A DNA stretch of 64,000 bases from WRAU01 sp964277385 (GCA_964277385.1 OZ195520.1:992001-1056000); one strand, 5' to 3'. Shown: positions 1 to 7,235, counted from the stretch's first letter. Translations and numbers: made by a program. The notes: generated by a model from the sequence alone, not told the origin.

Positions 1-220
1 TAAAATTATATAATACTTATTATTATAAGTTAAAATAAAAAATTAAAACCACTCAATATCTGCAATAATATACAAATTTGTAGCCTAAGAATTAGGTTTT
101 GTTCTACTTCATACATAAGTTAAAATAACTATTACTATCAGTAATCCAATAAAAACATGACTTCAATATATCACTAAAAATATCAAATATAATACATATA
201 ATATAAACAATTAAAATTAG

Positions 221-249
221 TTGTAAAAATAGAATGATTATAGTATAAT
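221..249 (+). promoter_or_regulatory. sigma70-type promoter of the barrel protein gene
   Basis: TTGTAA (221-226) and a perfect TATAAT (244-249) are separated by 17 bases, about 55 bases upstream of the ATG at 306. The rest of 1-305 is AT-rich DNA in which I see no gene. Spacing and the perfect -10 make this a good candidate; activity is inferred. Confidence 0.6.
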
Positions 250-305
250 CAGAAGTAATATACTATTTTAGTATGATATAAGATTATAAAAAAAAGGAAG
301 TATAA

Positions 306-1016
306 ATGAAAAAACTATTATTGGTTTTAGGAATAGGTTTAATATCTTTAAATTCTTATGCTTTTGAACAAGTTATAGGATTAAGTGGTGGATATACGTA
401 TACTAAATCAGATTTTGCACATTCTATCTTAAGTAAATATGATAATCCAGCCTATCCTAACAATCCTATGGTTCCAAAAATAGAAAAATTATATGCTAAT
501 GATAGGTCTGATAATGGACAAGGTTATAACTTAAACTTAGAATATCAAATAAAATTTGATGCTTATGATATATCAAACTTATTTACAGCAGGTGTTGGGT
601 ATACAAATGAAAACATTAAAGTAAAAAATAAATACCAAGATATGAACAATATTGATTATAAAATGAATGAAATTTATTTACTAGGTTTAGTAAAACTAGG
701 TCAATACAAAGATTTTTCTCTAAAAACTGGTATTTCAGTAGGACAAGGTTTTTTTAATGTACAATCTTATGATAATTATAATAAAGTTACAACTAATTTA
801 CTTATAGATGCTGAATATGGTATAGGTAAAAGCTTTATGATTTTCTCAAGAATTTCTTACTTACTTTCTGGCAACAAAGAATTTAATTATTCAACAAATT
901 TAACTTTTAATGAAGCTGTTGATCACACAAATAATGAAATACTATCTAATGATATTAGACATAAACCAATAGAACAACTTGTAAGAATAAATTTAGGTGT
1001 GAGATATAAAATTTAA
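306..1016 (+). CDS. secreted outer-membrane beta-barrel-like protein, unknown function
   Basis: The 236-residue product begins with a clear signal peptide (MKKLLLVLGIGLISLNSYAF, cleavage probably after residue 19). The rest has alternating hydrophobic and polar strands (YNLNLEYQIKF, FTAGVGYTNENI) and ends VRINLGVRYKI, an aromatic/hydrophobic last strand typical of small outer-membrane barrels. An AAGGAAG ribosome binding site precedes the ATG, and a good promoter lies at 221-249. It is not obviously related in sequence to the P44-like array at 13.9-18.7 kb, although the design is similar. It lies at the edge of the phage-like region, so it could be element cargo or a host surface protein. I do not recognise the family. 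Confidence 0.65.
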   Translation: MKKLLLVLGIGLISLNSYAFEQVIGLSGGYTYTKSDFAHSILSKYDNPAYPNNPMVPKIEKLYANDRSDNGQGYNLNLEYQIKFDAYDISNLFTAGVGYTNENIKVKNKYQDMNNIDYKMNEIYLLGLVKLGQYKDFSLKTGISVGQGFFNVQSYDNYNKVTTNLLIDAEYGIGKSFMIFSRISYLLSGNKEFNYSTNLTFNEAVDHTNNEILSNDIRHKPIEQLVRINLGVRYKI

Positions 1017-1173
1017 TTTTATAAAATAGTTATTAAATACCCACCTTTTTACAAGCACTCTACATTAGCAATTAGGTATAAATTAGTTGCATAACTATTA
1101 GGTTTCCTTGTGTCTCCTTCTATTAAATTAATTTATTACCATTCATTTTAAAAATCCAATCACCTTTAACTAC

Positions 1174-1398
1174 TCATAAGGAAGGACCAGGATAAATTAA
1201 ATACATTTTATCATTGCCATTATTCTTATTAGGATTTGTAACATCATACATCTCATTACTTATTATAATAGGCGATAATGAAGTTGTATTGAATTTATGA
1301 GAATGTTCTTCTTCTGTATAAAAAGACTTTTTAAAAACATCGGTATATCCTAAATAAGTATTATTATTTATTTTTTCTACTATTTTTTGTTGTAACAA
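1174..1398 (-). CDS. small hypothetical protein, possibly truncated
   Basis: A 74-residue reading frame starts with TTG at 1398, preceded by the same AAGGAAG motif used by the barrel gene at 306. It ends in YLIYPGPSL. Directly after the stop the same frame continues with VVKGDWIFKMNGNKLI before another stop, so the present stop may be a nonsense mutation shortening a protein of about 92 residues. No signal peptide, membrane segment or familiar motif is visible. The function is unknown, and it may be a gene or a relic in the phage-like region. Confidence 0.35.
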   Translation of the reverse strand: MLQQKIVEKINNNTYLGYTDVFKKSFYTEEEHSHKFNTTSLSPIIISNEMYDVTNPNKNNGNDKMYLIYPGPSL

Positions 1399-1532
1399 TT
1401 TTTACTTCCTTTTACTTTTATATTTCTCTAACTGCCCTGTAACATAATTGTTATAAATTTCCATGTACCTTTTGTTTATATACATATAATAATTTGCAAT
1501 GCAATTTTTTTATACTGTTTAGTTTTTATTTT

Positions 1533-1615
1533 TTTTACTTATTGTTAATAAAAAACTTAACAGTTAACTTAACACTCTTATTAACAGTGTTATTAACAAT
1601 AAAAAAAGTAAAAAA
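1533..1615. repeat. inverted repeat and TTAAC-motif cluster
   Basis: ATTGTTAATA (1541-1550) and TATTAACAAT (1591-1600) form a perfect 10-bp inverted repeat. It is flanked by imperfectly matching ACTT/AAGT T- and A-runs. The 40 bases between contain further TTAAC/GTTAA motifs, including the palindrome GTTAAC at 1563-1568. It lies in the gene-free stretch 1399-1695, just upstream of the holin-like gene. It could be a regulator binding cluster, a terminator or an attachment/origin element. Confidence 0.4.
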
Positions 1616-1695
1616 TGATTAATGGATATTATTATCCTATATGATTACTATTTTAGTTGTAATCAAATAGTTATCTAAAATAAAAGGAGATAAAA

Positions 1696-2040
1696 ATGTG
1701 GAGTTCTTTATTGGGATTATTAAAACCCCTTATAAATATTAGCAGCGATGTAGCAAAAAATAGATTAATTAATAAGCATACAACAAAAGGAGTATCTTTA
1801 TTAGTAGTAGTTGGAGTTGCTTTTTTAGGATTAAACGAAGTTCAAGCAAACTTGATAATGAATTTATTAAGTGGTACAAATATTGGATATTTAGATATAT
1901 GGATACTAGCACTAAATATTGCTTTACTATACATTGGATTCAGAGGTGTAAAACTTATTGCAAGAGCATCTGATTGTATCTTTCAAGAAAAATTACTTAA
2001 TAAAATTAAGAAAGATAATAAAGAAAAAAATAATGAATAA
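1696..2040 (+). CDS. holin-like small membrane protein
   Basis: The 114-residue protein has two predicted membrane helices, about residues 31-58 (GVSLLVVVGVAFLGLNEV) and 68-88 (LDIWILALNIALLYIGFRGV). The tail is short, highly charged and lysine-rich (LLNKIKKDNKEKNNE). This layout is that of class II phage holins, which permeabilise the inner membrane at lysis. A strong AAGGAG site lies 7 bases before the ATG, and a rho-independent terminator follows at 2072. No endolysin is recognisable next to it. The holin role is inferred from topology and the phage-like neighbourhood; it could equally be another small membrane protein. Confidence 0.5.
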   Translation: MWSSLLGLLKPLINISSDVAKNRLINKHTTKGVSLLVVVGVAFLGLNEVQANLIMNLLSGTNIGYLDIWILALNIALLYIGFRGVKLIARASDCIFQEKLLNKIKKDNKEKNNE

Positions 2041-2062
2041 TAATCATATAAAAATAATACTT

Positions 2063-2327
2063 TCAATAATTAAAAAGAGGTTTAATTACCTCTTTTTTTA
2101 TTTCTAATATTTTCTTGATGTGTGAAATATTGTAATTATTTCTAATGTATCTTTGTTTATTCTATAAAATATTATACAGTTTTTATTAAATAAAAAAATT
2201 CTCTTGTTTTATTTCTTCTTCCTATTTTTGCAATTTCTGGATTGATTTTTATTATCTTAATACAAGTACAAGTATTTACTCTGGTTACTAACTTATCAAA
2301 AAATTCTTTATAATCAACTATTTTCAT
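2063..2327 (-). pseudogene. ParE/RelE-type toxin, frameshifted
   Basis: From an ATG at 2327 the leftward frame reads MKIVDYKEFFDKLVTRVNTC and on to RNKTREFF. It then stops because of a one-base disturbance at the seven-A run 2192-2198. The next frame continues as LFNKNCIIFYRINKDTLEII, then TIFHTSRKIL. The YRIN-D-x-EI-TIFH-SRK pattern is the signature C-terminal half of ParE/RelE toxins, which inhibit gyrase or cleave mRNA on ribosomes. I see no antitoxin gene upstream. The gene is probably dead unless the A-run is corrected by transcriptional slippage; a sequencing error at the homopolymer is also possible. Confidence 0.6.
2072..2100 (+). terminator. rho-independent terminator after the holin-like gene
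   Basis: The stem AAAGAGGT / ACCTCTTT with loop TTAATT is followed by a run of T. It lies 33 bases after the stop of the holin-like gene. Confidence 0.7.
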
Positions 2328-2424
2328 TATGACCTTTCTATCTTTAGGCATGTCTAATTACAATATTCTAGTATTATAATTGCAATACGAAAACAATAGA
2401 TAATCAAAACTATTAAAACGGATA

Positions 2425-2931
2425 CTATTTTGTTGTGTATATTTGTATATTTGATAACCAATTAAACATAAGCTCAGCATCTTTTTGGAGATTATAAGTT
2501 GCCTTGATATAGGGTTCATTCTTTTCATCTCTTTGTGTGAATAATAAGTAAGGAATTCCATGTTTTTTGTATTTAGCTATTAATTTTTTTTGTTCTTTTG
2601 AGAGTGGAGAACTACCAGATTTACACTCAACAAATACTGTATCGGCACTTCTTAGAGTTATTGAATAATCTAAATCGCCCTTTAGATAAACAATCTTTTT
2701 TATTAAATCAAAACGATTAATATTAACTAAGGTTTTTACAATTTCATTAGAATGTTTTCTAAAACAAACAATCGGACTATCTTTCATGCTTTGTACTCGT
2801 TTTAAAACCTGTATGAAATATTGTTCAAAAGTATCACCCTTCCTCTTGGCTTGCGATCCTATAAATTTCTTATTTAATGGTAAATAGTTTTTTCTTGGAA
2901 TACTTAATATCGTTTCTTTGTTAAAAATCAT
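2425..2931 (-). CDS. VRR-NUC / PD-(D/E)XK-type nuclease
   Basis: The 168-residue protein has a PD-(D/E)XK core: GDLDYSI (Asp about 86), then FVECKSGSSPLS (Glu about 102, Lys about 104), then a helix with KEQKKLIAKYKKHGIPYLLF. This matches the VRR-NUC/Holliday-junction-resolvase-like fold common in phage replication modules, where such enzymes cut branched DNA. I chose the ATG at 2931, which has a GAGGAGGAAG site and overlaps the end of the upstream gene by 11 bases (translational coupling). An upstream ATG at 2961 is less likely. It is the last gene of the leftward early operon. Fold assignment is fairly good; the substrate is unknown. Confidence 0.65.
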   Translation of the reverse strand: MIFNKETILSIPRKNYLPLNKKFIGSQAKRKGDTFEQYFIQVLKRVQSMKDSPIVCFRKHSNEIVKTLVNINRFDLIKKIVYLKGDLDYSITLRSADTVFVECKSGSSPLSKEQKKLIAKYKKHGIPYLLFTQRDEKNEPYIKATYNLQKDAELMFNWLSNIQIYTTK

Positions 2932-3556
2932 CTTCTTCCTCCTCGTCAATTGTTTGATCAACTCTGTTCATATCATAAAAAAATTTACCTCTAATGCCAT
3001 TATTATCTCTTATATATTCTTCAATCTCTTTAATAGTTGGAAACTCTGAATAAAGATCTATATGTAATGCTTTTATTAAATATTTTTTAGGATAAATTTC
3101 TAAATGTTTCTTATATACTTTTTTTATTAGATCTAAAGGTTTTCCATAATTTTTAACTGACACATGCAAATCTTCAATTAATTTGTCTAATAAATCATTT
3201 TTTGTTTTGTTAATTTCTTTAAACTTTAGAGATAATTTAATAAGTTTTTCATCATAATCTTTAGGCATAGGAACAAATTTTTCAAAAACTGTCATTTTAT
3301 CCTCAGCCTGATATCCTTTATAATTCTCTAAATGTGAAATCAAAAGACTTTGTAACTCACTTTTTCTAGCAAAACCAAATACATAAACCTCATCATAAAG
3401 ACGATAAGATTGTTTAGGTTTATAATTAACTAATCTTTGATGATATTCCACAACAGGGTTATTAAAACACTCTCTAACTTGCTCTATCACTAGATTAAAT
3501 TCATTAATTCCAACTCTTTTAATAGTTTTATTATTTTTTGTTAAGTTAATATCCAT
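2921..3556 (-). CDS. hypothetical phage-operon protein
   Basis: The 211-residue soluble protein has a perfect AGGAGG site before its ATG and is coupled to the downstream nuclease gene by an 11-base overlap. It is rich in Lys, Glu and Tyr and ends in a strongly acidic tail (DEEEEDDF). A helical stretch at about residues 108-150 (KLIKLSLKFKEINKTKNDLL) could form a coiled coil. No cysteine clusters, membrane segments or known motifs are seen. Its place between a replication-type gene and a nuclease suggests a role in element DNA metabolism; that is inference only. Confidence 0.6.
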   Translation of the reverse strand: MDINLTKNNKTIKRVGINEFNLVIEQVRECFNNPVVEYHQRLVNYKPKQSYRLYDEVYVFGFARKSELQSLLISHLENYKGYQAEDKMTVFEKFVPMPKDYDEKLIKLSLKFKEINKTKNDLLDKLIEDLHVSVKNYGKPLDLIKKVYKKHLEIYPKKYLIKALHIDLYSEFPTIKEIEEYIRDNNGIRGKFFYDMNRVDQTIDEEEEDDF

Positions 3557-3568
3557 AATTAGCCTCCT

Positions 3569-4528
3569 TTATATGAGTTTTGATTTGTGTTGCTTTTGCC
3601 AAAGCTTTTGAAACAAATCTACATCAGCAATAATTCGTTCTTCAAAAATTTCTCTCTCAGCCCTTGTATCATGCCCTGCATACGTTCCTTTGTAACCTTC
3701 TGAGTTAAATGAAGTTGTTTTTTTATTTGCTAAACCTACACTTTCTTCATCTATTTGCTCCCATCTTCTCTCCAAAATCATATTGCTTAACTTATCAATA
3801 TATCTAGGATGTGTATTTTTAAAATTTTCTTTTATAAGCTCTATTTTATCTAAAGCATCTAGTTTCTGCTGATCTGTCAGTTTATGCCAATACTTCTGAC
3901 AAGTTTCTTCTTTTGATCTCTTAGCACTCTTAGGATAGTTATCTCTAAAAAATTCATAAACTAATCTGTCGCTGTCATCTTTAAATGTCGCTGTCGTTCT
4001 TTTTCTTTTTTTATTTTCTTTTTTAGAATCTTCTATAACTATTGATTCTATAGTAGTATTAGAATCCTCTAAAACCCTCAAACTCCCTTTTATTGACGCT
4101 ATGTCGTGTGATTTATCACCTATTATTTCGCTTTTATCATTAAAAATGTCACTTTTTACAGCTTCAAGAACAGCTTTAGTAGATGTAATAACTAGGTTTT
4201 TAAGCTTAACAATCTCAGCTTCAAGATTAACTATTTTGTCGCATAATTTGTCGTATTCTCTGTCGCTTAAATGTCGTTTTGACTTCATGATATTGTAGTC
4301 AAGTTGTCGTGCATTATTATCACTTGTCACATTTAATATTGTAGATTTCCTCTTACTTGTCGCTATGTCGCATGACTTCTTATTAAGACAGTCTGCAATA
4401 TAAATATCTAATGAATTATCTTTACGTTTTCTTTGAATTGTTCGGATATTTTTATCCAAAACATTAGCTATAAAACTATTAGGTTTATTAGATAACAATA
4501 TTACCTCCCTACTTGAACTTATATACAT
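3569..4528 (-). CDS. phage replication-initiation-like protein carrying an iteron-like array in its gene
   Basis: The 319-residue protein has a basic N-terminal region with an HTH-like segment (FIANVLDKNIRTIQRKRK, about 18-36). A coiled coil follows (DREYDKLCDKIVNLEAEIVK, about 92-120), then a linker, then a C-terminal block with RLVYEFFRDNYPKSAKRSKE and a segment ending MILERRWEQID. That C-terminal block resembles the YP-K ... P-x-Y-I ... W part of phage replisome-organiser/helicase-loader proteins. The coding sequence contains 11 same-orientation TGTCG motifs (see 3967-4370), reminiscent of the lambda origin inside gene O. AAGGTAT precedes the ATG. It heads the downstream part of the leftward operon. 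The replication role is inferred from domain style, the repeat array and context. Confidence 0.5.
   Translation of the reverse strand: MYISSSREVILLSNKPNSFIANVLDKNIRTIQRKRKDNSLDIYIADCLNKKSCDIATSKRKSTILNVTSDNNARQLDYNIMKSKRHLSDREYDKLCDKIVNLEAEIVKLKNLVITSTKAVLEAVKSDIFNDKSEIIGDKSHDIASIKGSLRVLEDSNTTIESIVIEDSKKENKKRKRTTATFKDDSDRLVYEFFRDNYPKSAKRSKEETCQKYWHKLTDQQKLDALDKIELIKENFKNTHPRYIDKLSNMILERRWEQIDEESVGLANKKTTSFNSEGYKGTYAGHDTRAEREIFEERIIADVDLFQKLWQKQHKSKLI
3967..4370. repeat. iteron-like TGTCG array inside the replication-type gene (candidate origin)
   Basis: TGTCG occurs on the plus strand at 3967, 3986, 3992, 4102, 4237, 4249, 4261, 4272, 4305, 4358 and 4366, always in the same orientation. Near-matches TGTCA occur at 3973 and 4325. 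Most are extended to TGTCGC or TGTCGT. Four consecutive copies at 4237-4276 are spaced 12, 12 and 11 bases, about one helical turn. CG-containing pentamers are rare in this AT-rich window, so the cluster is not background. On the coding strand they read GCGACA and encode repeated Ser/Cys-Asp pairs. Confidence 0.55.
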
Positions 4529-4567
4529 GATTAATACCTTAATTTATTAATCCTTTTTATTTTTAGC

Positions 4568-4656
4568 ATATATAAAAAAGATTCAAACCTTTGGGCTTTG
4601 TCTGCTATCCTTTACATTTAGTAAAGTAGTGTTTTAAAGCACTCAACCAATTATCC
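4568..4656 (-). other. degenerate tRNA-like element (Leu/Ser-type) in the phage-like operon
   Basis: On the minus strand, 4656-4568 has a box-A-like TTGGTTGAGTGC followed by TTTAAAACAC. Next comes a 5-bp CTTTA/TAAAG stem with a 7-base loop CTAAATG, a long variable region, and a T-arm-like AAAGG-TTTGAAT-CTTTT. This order is that of a long-variable-arm tRNA (Leu or Ser type). The acceptor ends (GGATAAT and TTATATA) do not pair, and no CCA is present, so it is at best a relic or a tRNA mimic. It occupies the gap between the 81-residue gene and the replication-type gene. Confidence 0.3.
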
Positions 4657-4818
4657 TAAAAAAATTATCCCTTACTATCCACAACAAGTGTGAATTTTAA
4701 TTTTTTATTATTTACTTAACCTAAAAAAAATGATATAATCACTCTCATAAAGGATATTAACTACAGCCTAAACTTGCGATTCCTGTAACTTGAAATAATA
4801 TAAAAAACCCTGTTATCA

Positions 4819-5064
4819 TTATTTAAATACCTCTTCTTTTTTGTTGCTGATGTATATTTTGTTAATCTTGTTGTCTAATAAAAATCTAACTTTAATAATG
4901 TTTTTATATTTTTCTTGGAATTTGTTAAATAAATAAGTTTCAAAAGCTTCTTTACTCATTACTATATATACTTGCTTAGATTTTTCATAATTTACATAAT
5001 CACAAGCTATTCTTACACACTCATCTACTCTTTGTTGTAAACACAAATGACTTAATATATACAT
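4819..5064 (-). CDS. small hypothetical early-operon protein
   Basis: The 81-residue protein starts 7 bases after the stop of the Cro-like gene, with AAAGAG before the ATG, so it is almost certainly co-transcribed with it. It has an alternating helix/strand composition (YIVMSKEAFETYLFNKFQEK, then IIKVRFLLDNKINKIYIS) suggesting a small alpha/beta fold. It has three N-terminal cysteines and no membrane segment. I do not recognise it. In lambdoid early operons this position is often held by small regulators. Confidence 0.5.
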   Translation of the reverse strand: MYILSHLCLQQRVDECVRIACDYVNYEKSKQVYIVMSKEAFETYLFNKFQEKYKNIIKVRFLLDNKINKIYISNKKEEVFK

Positions 5065-5070
5065 TGCTCT

Positions 5071-5508
5071 TTAAAAATCCTCATTAAATGTATTCTTGTA
5101 AAAATCCTTTAATCTCTGCATTTCAAAATCTTTCATTGGTAAACTACCATTTATTTTTCTACTTACTCCTGATAAACTATAATCTCGCTCTCCTTCTCCT
5201 TTCATTACTGTGGCTAAAATTTTCAAAGGAATTTGTCTTTGATGCTTTTTATAAACCTCTTGTAATCTCACTAAATCTTGTTTACCTTTTGTTAATGATT
5301 TTCCTTTATTCTTGTTACTAAGGATAAAACTATCTGGAGTAACTTTTCCTTCTGTTACTTCGTAGATTTTTTGTAAATGAATAGTCTTCGGTGTCGTCTT
5401 ACCATTAATCCATTTGGATACAAGAGACCCTGTTTTATCAACATTCATAATTACAGAAAATTCTCTATATGTTAGATTTTTATCTTTTAAAAAATTTTGT
5501 AATTCCAT
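5071..5508 (-). CDS. Cro-like XRE/YdaS-type helix-turn-helix regulator
   Basis: The 145-residue protein has an N-terminal HTH (residues 1-60: MELQNFLKDKNLTYREFSVI, then SLVSKWINGKTTPKTIHLQK). This is followed by EVTEGKVTPDSF, the typical Cro/YdaS ending that matches the family's 'T-G-x-VTP-x-F'. The C-terminal half is helical and of unknown role. It is transcribed divergently from the S24 repressor across a 19-bp operator. The ATG at 5508 falls where transcription should begin from the -10 at 5515-5520, leaving no room for a ribosome binding site, so the mRNA is probably leaderless. No internal start would preserve the HTH. Likely first gene of the leftward early operon. Confidence 0.7.
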   Translation of the reverse strand: MELQNFLKDKNLTYREFSVIMNVDKTGSLVSKWINGKTTPKTIHLQKIYEVTEGKVTPDSFILSNKNKGKSLTKGKQDLVRLQEVYKKHQRQIPLKILATVMKGEGERDYSLSGVSRKINGSLPMKDFEMQRLKDFYKNTFNEDF

Positions 5509-5514
5509 ATTTAG

Positions 5515-5543
5515 ATTATGCGGAACTTAAGCCCGCAAGTCAA
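5515..5543 (-). promoter_or_regulatory. leftward early promoter with 19-bp operator copy 1 in its spacer
   Basis: On the minus strand TTGACT (5543-5538) and CATAAT (5520-5515) are 17 bases apart. The operator TGCGGAACTTAAGCCCGCA (plus strand 5519-5537) fills the spacer, with arms TGCGG/CCGCA. Its reverse complement matches operator copy 2 (7733-7751) at 16 of 19 positions. A bound dimer would block RNA polymerase at this promoter, which drives the Cro-like gene. Confidence 0.7.
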
Positions 5544-5556
5544 TAGGTATTTTTAT

Positions 5557-6450
5557 ATGATAAAAAATAATTTGAAAATAATAAGAAAAAATAAGGGTTT
5601 AACCCTAAGAAAATTATCTGAATTATCTGGTATTGATAACAGTCATATAGCAAAAATTGAAAATGGTAAAACTAGATTAAACAGCGATTCTCTTAGAATA
5701 TTAGCAAAAGCTCTTGAGGTAAGCCCTGAAGATTTGATAAGAGATGATTTAATGTTAGAACCTAAAAAAAATTCTAAAACTAAAAGCAATCTAACACTTT
5801 TAAGAGAAAAAGCAGGATTAACACAAGTGGAAATAGCTAAAAAATTAGGAAAAACTAAACAGTATATTAGTTTACTAGAAAAAGATGTTAGTAAAATTAA
5901 CGAATCTATGAAAGAACAATTAGCAGATATTCTTGATGTAAATAAGGAAGAAATCAAAAAAAAATCTGCTGATACAATAGAAAATCAAACTGGTCATAAA
6001 AATATAAAATCTAATGATATGATAAACCTGCCTCTTTATGATTATAAACTATCAGCAGGTAAGGGAATATACAGATTAAATAATGCGATTACAGACAAAG
6101 ATTATACTAAAATACCTGTTAAAATAGAACTTTTAGAAAAAATTACAATATCAAATATTAACAACTTGTGCTTGTTAATTATTGATGGAGATTCCATGAA
6201 TCCTACCTTTAAAGATGGAGATTTTGCCATTTTAGACATTGGCATTAATGAATTAACATCACAAGGTGGTATATATGCTTTTGATTATGACGATGAATCT
6301 TATCTTAAAAGAATTCAGAAAATGCCGAATAAATTAATAATAAAATCAGACAATAGTTCTTATGATAATTGGTACATAGAACTACCACCAAAACACACTC
6401 TAAAAATATGGGGAAAAGTTAAAGGTTCTTTCTCTCTTAATAAGATTTAA
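5557..6450 (+). CDS. CI-like phage repressor: two HTH domains plus S24/LexA-type domain
   Basis: The product has two XRE-type HTH domains (about residues 1-60: LKIIRKNKGLTLRKLSELSG; about 75-135: LREKAGLTQVEIAKKLGK). A C-terminal S24 peptidase-like domain follows, with the nucleophile motif IIDGDSMNPTF and a general-base lysine candidate in YLKRI. An Ala-Gly pair in LSAGKG before the S24 fold is a candidate self-cleavage site, as in LexA/CI. An upstream ATG at 5518 is in frame but lies in the operator, so I chose the ATG at 5557, preceded by AATAGG; that gives 297 residues. It likely represses the leftward (5543) and rightward (7727) promoters, with release on DNA damage if cleavage works. 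Having two HTH domains is unusual and may indicate fusion or duplication. Confidence 0.75.
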   Translation: MIKNNLKIIRKNKGLTLRKLSELSGIDNSHIAKIENGKTRLNSDSLRILAKALEVSPEDLIRDDLMLEPKKNSKTKSNLTLLREKAGLTQVEIAKKLGKTKQYISLLEKDVSKINESMKEQLADILDVNKEEIKKKSADTIENQTGHKNIKSNDMINLPLYDYKLSAGKGIYRLNNAITDKDYTKIPVKIELLEKITISNINNLCLLIIDGDSMNPTFKDGDFAILDIGINELTSQGGIYAFDYDDESYLKRIQKMPNKLIIKSDNSSYDNWYIELPPKHTLKIWGKVKGSFSLNKI

Positions 6451-6469
6451 ATTATTTTTGTATATTAGG

Positions 6470-6935
6470 GTTAATTTTTCATCTAAACGTTCTTCTTTCT
6501 CTAAGAAGCACTTATGTAATTTTCATTTTTCTGCTGGTATTAAATTTTTTTGTAAATAATACTACCATGACTTGTAGTATATATGAGGGGTCATTATTTA
6601 ATTTTTCAATTTTAGTATGAACCCCTTTTAATGTATGATCTACTATTTTATGAAAAGAAGATTCTAATTATTTATCTCCAAGTTTTTTAATTTCTGTTCT
6701 AATATCATTTGCTGTTTGTACTTTATTGGTATCTATCAAAAAACTTTATAAGGGGGGGTCTTATAAATCTCTTCTTCATTTATTTTGAAATGCCAAGACT
6801 ATTAATAATAATTAAAGCATCATTATATGTTTCTTTTAAAGTAGTATTTGGTAAATAATCTAATAACTCATTTGTGCCAAAATTCTCTTTTAATTCATTA
6901 AACTGATCTAATATAATGGTATTTTAGCATTTTTA
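6470..6935 (-). pseudogene. decayed leftward coding sequence(s), family unknown
   Basis: On the minus strand the stretch reads as broken protein: LDQFNELKENFGTNELLDYL, then PNTTLKETYNDALIIINSLG before a stop. After frame changes come VQTANDIRTEIKKLGDK, a stop, and LESSFHKIVDHTLKGVHTKI. These look like genuine former coding sequence with normal amino-acid composition but at least two frame disruptions and a stop. I do not recognise the family. It lies between the repressor gene and operator copy 2, where cargo genes would be expected. Confidence 0.35.
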
Positions 6936-7009
6936 CAAATATATATATATTAACATTTTAATTTTTTTGTTATAATTTTAATGTATCGAATATAAAAAAG
7001 TAAATCGTT

Positions 7010-7157
7010 ATGGCAAAAAACACACCAACAAAAAAAAGAAGCTAGCAAAGCTGGTAGCAAATTAGATCACACTCTACTTCTAAATCTACAAAAACCAAGG
7101 GCTGCTAAGACTCTAAACAAATACCCACAGAGTAAACCAAGTACTTCTAATAAATAA
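7010..7157 (+). pseudogene. small basic protein, frameshifted in an A-run
   Basis: From ATG 7010 the frame reads MAKNTPTKKRS and stops. A one-base change inside the eight-A run at about 7031-7038 would instead give MAKNTPTKKK joined to EASKAGSKLDHTLLLNLQKP and onward to NKYPQSKPSTSNK, ending at 7157. The continued frame is much more protein-like than the present one. The protein would be a lysine-rich, about 50-residue peptide of unknown role. It may be a dead gene, a slippage-corrected gene or a sequencing error. Confidence 0.4.
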
Positions 7158-7235
7158 GTATCTATTATATTTCTAACTTACAGCTATATAAACCTTCTCT
7201 TTGGTGATTTTACCTAATTTAAGGAGGTTGATTTC

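Noticed and set aside
4101..5321. Plus-strand frames of 65 and 77 codons
   Set aside because: They are antisense shadows of the replication-type and Cro-like genes, with no ribosome binding site and no protein-like composition.
5518..5556. ATG at 5518 as start of the repressor
   Set aside because: It lies within the operator and the opposing -10 box, 10 bases from the divergent gene start, without a ribosome site; ATG 5557 gives the full HTH domain.
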